A stretch of 64,000 nt of DNA, from NCBI RefSeq assembly GCF_037975215.1, contig NZ_CP150239.1, forward strand, positions 3,014,001-3,078,000. Reading direction: 5' to 3'. Within the stretch, counting starts at the first letter, position 1. Each line of letters begins with the position of its first letter. Below are positions 62,370 through 64,000 of this stretch, piece after piece. The position numbers were made by a program, and so were the translations under genes. The notes beneath the pieces were generated by a model, which was not told the DNA's origin, made no database searches, and worked only from the letters and a program-made list of their open reading frames with translations. The stretch comes from Solibacillus sp. FSL R5-0449 (GTDB taxonomy: Bacteria; Bacillota; Bacilli; Bacillales_A; Planococcaceae).

Positions 62370-62606
62370 ATGCCAGCTTTAGAGGTGAAATGTACTGTAT
62401 CAGATTGCTTTTTCCATGCTAAGGGGAATTTTTGTGGGGCCGAAAAAATTGAAATCGATATGGAAAGTATAACCAACAAAAAAGAGCGGTCGGAATTTGC
62501 TTCTGACTTTGATTTGCAAGCCCCTAAACAAAAAGAAGCCAAGTCTTCTAGCGACACTTGCTGCAAAACCTTTATTTGTAAAAAAGATGCAGAAAAGCGT
62601 CACTAA
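62370..62606 (+). CDS. DUF1540 domain protein
   Basis: From ATG 62370, seven bases after GAGGAGG, this is 78 aa. The N-terminal half matches DUF1540 with its Cys spacing (VKCTVSDCFFHAKGNFCGA, Cys at about 8, 13 and 22), probably a metal-binding fold; two more Cys lie near the end (DTCCKTFICKKD). The function is unknown. The longer frame open from 62262 lacks a ribosome site. The 291-bp gap 62079-62369 shows no other gene; only the usual AT-rich promoter-like sequence. Confidence 0.85.
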   Translation: MPALEVKCTVSDCFFHAKGNFCGAEKIEIDMESITNKKERSEFASDFDLQAPKQKEAKSSSDTCCKTFICKKDAEKRH

Positions 62607-62617
62607 GTAATTTTGAA

Positions 62618-62665
62618 GAAGCTGTCTAGAAAGTGTATACCACTTATTTAGACAGCTTCCTTTTT
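62618..62665 (+). terminator. Terminator after the DUF1540 gene
   Basis: Perfect 11-pair arms GAAGCTGTCTA/TAGACAGCTTC followed by a T-run (interrupted once). Confidence 0.85.
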
Positions 62666-62674
62666 ATTAATGAT

Positions 62675-62914
62675 TTAATGCGGGCCGTTACCACCTAACT
62701 GTCCATTGCCAGGCACTTCATTAACCTTGTAAGTACCACTGTCGACTTCCAGATTTTCCGTTAAAGGGCGAAGCGGCATTTCATCAGTCGTCTTTACTTC
62801 CTGTTCTTTGGCAAGCATAGCAAGTGTTTCATTATACGAAGGACCTGAAGCGGCATTCAAACGCTTGACTTCATTAACATCTGTTCCTGCTTGTGTGAAA
62901 TTTTTTTCGCTCAT
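62675..62914 (-). CDS. SASP-like small spore protein (gamma-type-like)
   Basis: This 79-aa protein begins FTQAGTDVNEVKRLNAASG, which resembles gamma-type SASP repeats (a T-D/N-V-EV-K/R-NA pattern), then NETLAMLAKEQEVKT and a Gly/Asn-rich tail. ATG follows GAGGAGGTGG. A good SigG/SigF-like promoter lies upstream. I regard it as a spore protein; assignment to the gamma class is tentative because only one repeat is present and the C-terminal half has no known motif. Confidence 0.6.
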   Translation of the reverse strand: MSEKNFTQAGTDVNEVKRLNAASGPSYNETLAMLAKEQEVKTTDEMPLRPLTENLEVDSGTYKVNEVPGNGQLGGNGPH

Positions 62915-62934
62915 TCATCCACCTCCTCAACTAT

Positions 62935-62963
62935 TAGGATGTACGATGAATAATTGTTTATGT
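62935..62963 (-). promoter_or_regulatory. Putative SigG/SigF promoter of the SASP-like gene
   Basis: On the minus strand ACATA (62963-62959), a 17-nt spacer and CATCCTA (62941-62935), close to the forespore consensus, about 20 bases before the start codon. Confidence 0.5.
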
Positions 62964-62982
62964 AACTATTAGTTAATCAGAT

Positions 62983-64000
62983 CTACAATGTTTCCGGAAC
63001 ACGTACTTCTTTGTATAGCATAATTCCAATTAAACCGACTATAGAAAACAGAACCGGAATGATGAAGCCGTAAAAATAACCAGACTGTATATTTAATGAG
63101 CTTGCCTGAACATAGTCCAAAATTGCGCCTAAAAAAATCGGCAATAATACAGCACTTAAAAAACCTCCTGTATTGGCAAATCCCGATACAATGCCGGATT
63201 CTGTCATCGGGAACGACTGACGCACAGCAGCAAATGTCAATGCACTCGCCCCATATCCGAAACCAATCAAGAAGAAAAGAACGATGAGCCCAACTAAAGA
63301 TGGATACCCTTGAAATAAAAGGAACATACACCAGCTGGAAAAAACAATCAATTGCACCGCAATATAAGGTTTTTTAATCGATTCATACATACTCGCAATC
63401 CAGCTTATAACTGGTGCTCCGATAATAGCTCCGACTAGACCAACCATAATTAACTGACTCGCCTGGGAACGGCTCATTTCGTAAAGATCCATTCCATATG
63501 GCACAGCCCATGAACTGATAAAACCGACATATCCACCAACTACTCCAAAGTGGCATAAAAATAATGCCCACGCTTGCCGGCTTGAAAAAACCCTTTTCAC
63601 GATACCAGCTGTTTTTTCACGTTGAACGGGCTCCGTTACTACTGGCATAGTTTGAGGAAAAATCCTTTTTGCCTGTTTTATGAGTATCATATATAGCAGT
63701 ATCCCGCACATGCTTACAAGAAGTCCTAACGAGAAAAATGCCCATCTCCATCCCAAAAGTCCAATCCAAGCCGAAAATGGAACAGTTGCCAATAAGAACC
63801 CTAAGCTGCCTGTCATCCCGGCGAAACCGACTAAACGGACAAATTCCTTCTTATAAAACCATTGGCCTAATATAAGCATCATATTGACCCAAATTGTCGC
63901 ATCCCCTATTCCGGTAAAAATCCTTGAAATAAATAATACCGACTCATGCGTTCCAACACTGTAAATTATTGTCCCGACTCCGGTAAGGACCGCACCACAA
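62983..64000 (-). CDS. MFS transporter, 5' end beyond the right edge
   Basis: The frame stays open to the right edge of the window, so the ATG at 63882 is internal; the upstream residues (SRIFTGIGDATIWVNMM) continue the protein. At least 12 kb-scale neighbours are not visible. The membrane protein shows helices throughout with motifs VGFAGMTGSLGFLL and FGYGASALTFAAVRQSFPMTESGIVSGFANTGG. It resembles the nitrate/hexose-phosphate or oxalate:formate-type major facilitators; the substrate is not predictable. Confidence 0.85.
   Translation of the reverse strand, partial: CGAVLTGVGTIIYSVGTHESVLFISRIFTGIGDATIWVNMMLILGQWFYKKEFVRLVGFAGMTGSLGFLLATVPFSAWIGLLGWRWAFFSLGLLVSMCGILLYMILIKQAKRIFPQTMPVVTEPVQREKTAGIVKRVFSSRQAWALFLCHFGVVGGYVGFISSWAVPYGMDLYEMSRSQASQLIMVGLVGAIIGAPVISWIASMYESIKKPYIAVQLIVFSSWCMFLLFQGYPSLVGLIVLFFLIGFGYGASALTFAAVRQSFPMTESGIVSGFANTGGFLSAVLLPIFLGAILDYVQASSLNIQSGYFYGFIIPVLFSIVGLIGIMLYKEVRVPETL

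Overview
The window is low-GC DNA from an endospore-forming Bacillota. Gene content and order point to Bacillales, most likely Caryophanaceae/Planococcaceae (Lysinibacillus/Solibacillus-like); the genus is inference from gene content only. Support comes from a condensed version of a Bacillus subtilis block (ygaD-ygaC/ntdP-sspE-mutY-yfhP-yfhJ-yfhH-recX-yfhF, then pdaA and rlmCD), strong AGGAGG ribosome sites, frequent TTG/GTG starts, and spore genes (gamma-type SASP, pdaA). I saw no insertion sequences, phage genes, CRISPR arrays, rRNA or tRNA.

Layout. 1-10.4 kb: the 5' end of an oligopeptide ABC ATPase under a CodY-like box, then the yga/yfh block, pdaA and rlmCD. 10.4-18.2 kb: small membrane proteins, an MFS transporter, class I fumarase, TcyP cystine symporter, and divergently a PfeT-like iron-efflux ATPase whose leader holds PerR- and Fur-type boxes. 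18.2-22 kb: glycerate kinase, GntP permease and a divergent CdaR-type regulator sharing a cre-like site. 22-27.6 kb: YihY, small proteins, pseudouridine catabolism (psuK-psuG) and motAB. 27.7-34.2 kb: M29 aminopeptidase, YtiB carbonic anhydrase, GNAT, PPK2, methionine aminopeptidase, and thiT behind a TPP riboswitch. 34.2-38.4 kb: sbcDC. 38.5-44.5 kb: a dipeptide/oligopeptide ABC transporter with a divergent binding protein. 44.5-50.8 kb: SGNH esterase, a second M29 aminopeptidase, a DECD RNA helicase, an unusual 21-bp-period intergenic repeat array, thiolase and acyl-CoA dehydrogenase. 50.9-58 kb: a MurNAc/muropeptide recycling operon. 58-64 kb: phosphoesterase, radical SAM/SPASM protein, DUF1456, acyl-CoA ligase, DUF1540, a SASP-like spore protein and a truncated MFS gene.

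The most distinctive unit is the murR-SBP-permease-permease-amidase-kinase-murQ operon (50.9-58.0 kb). It replaces the phosphotransferase transporter MurP of B. subtilis with an ABC importer. It therefore carries its own cytosolic sugar kinase and a signal-less beta-lactamase-fold hydrolase resembling AmiE, but no ATPase subunit. Together these suggest uptake of intact MurNAc or MurNAc-peptides followed by intracellular trimming, phosphorylation and ether cleavage. A 14/15 match to the CodY box lies just upstream. Other notable signals are the 21-bp CTAATA array at 48.04-48.35 kb, the PerR/Fur double architecture of pfeT, and the pdaA ribosome site buried in a terminator-like hairpin that overlaps a likely sporulation promoter.
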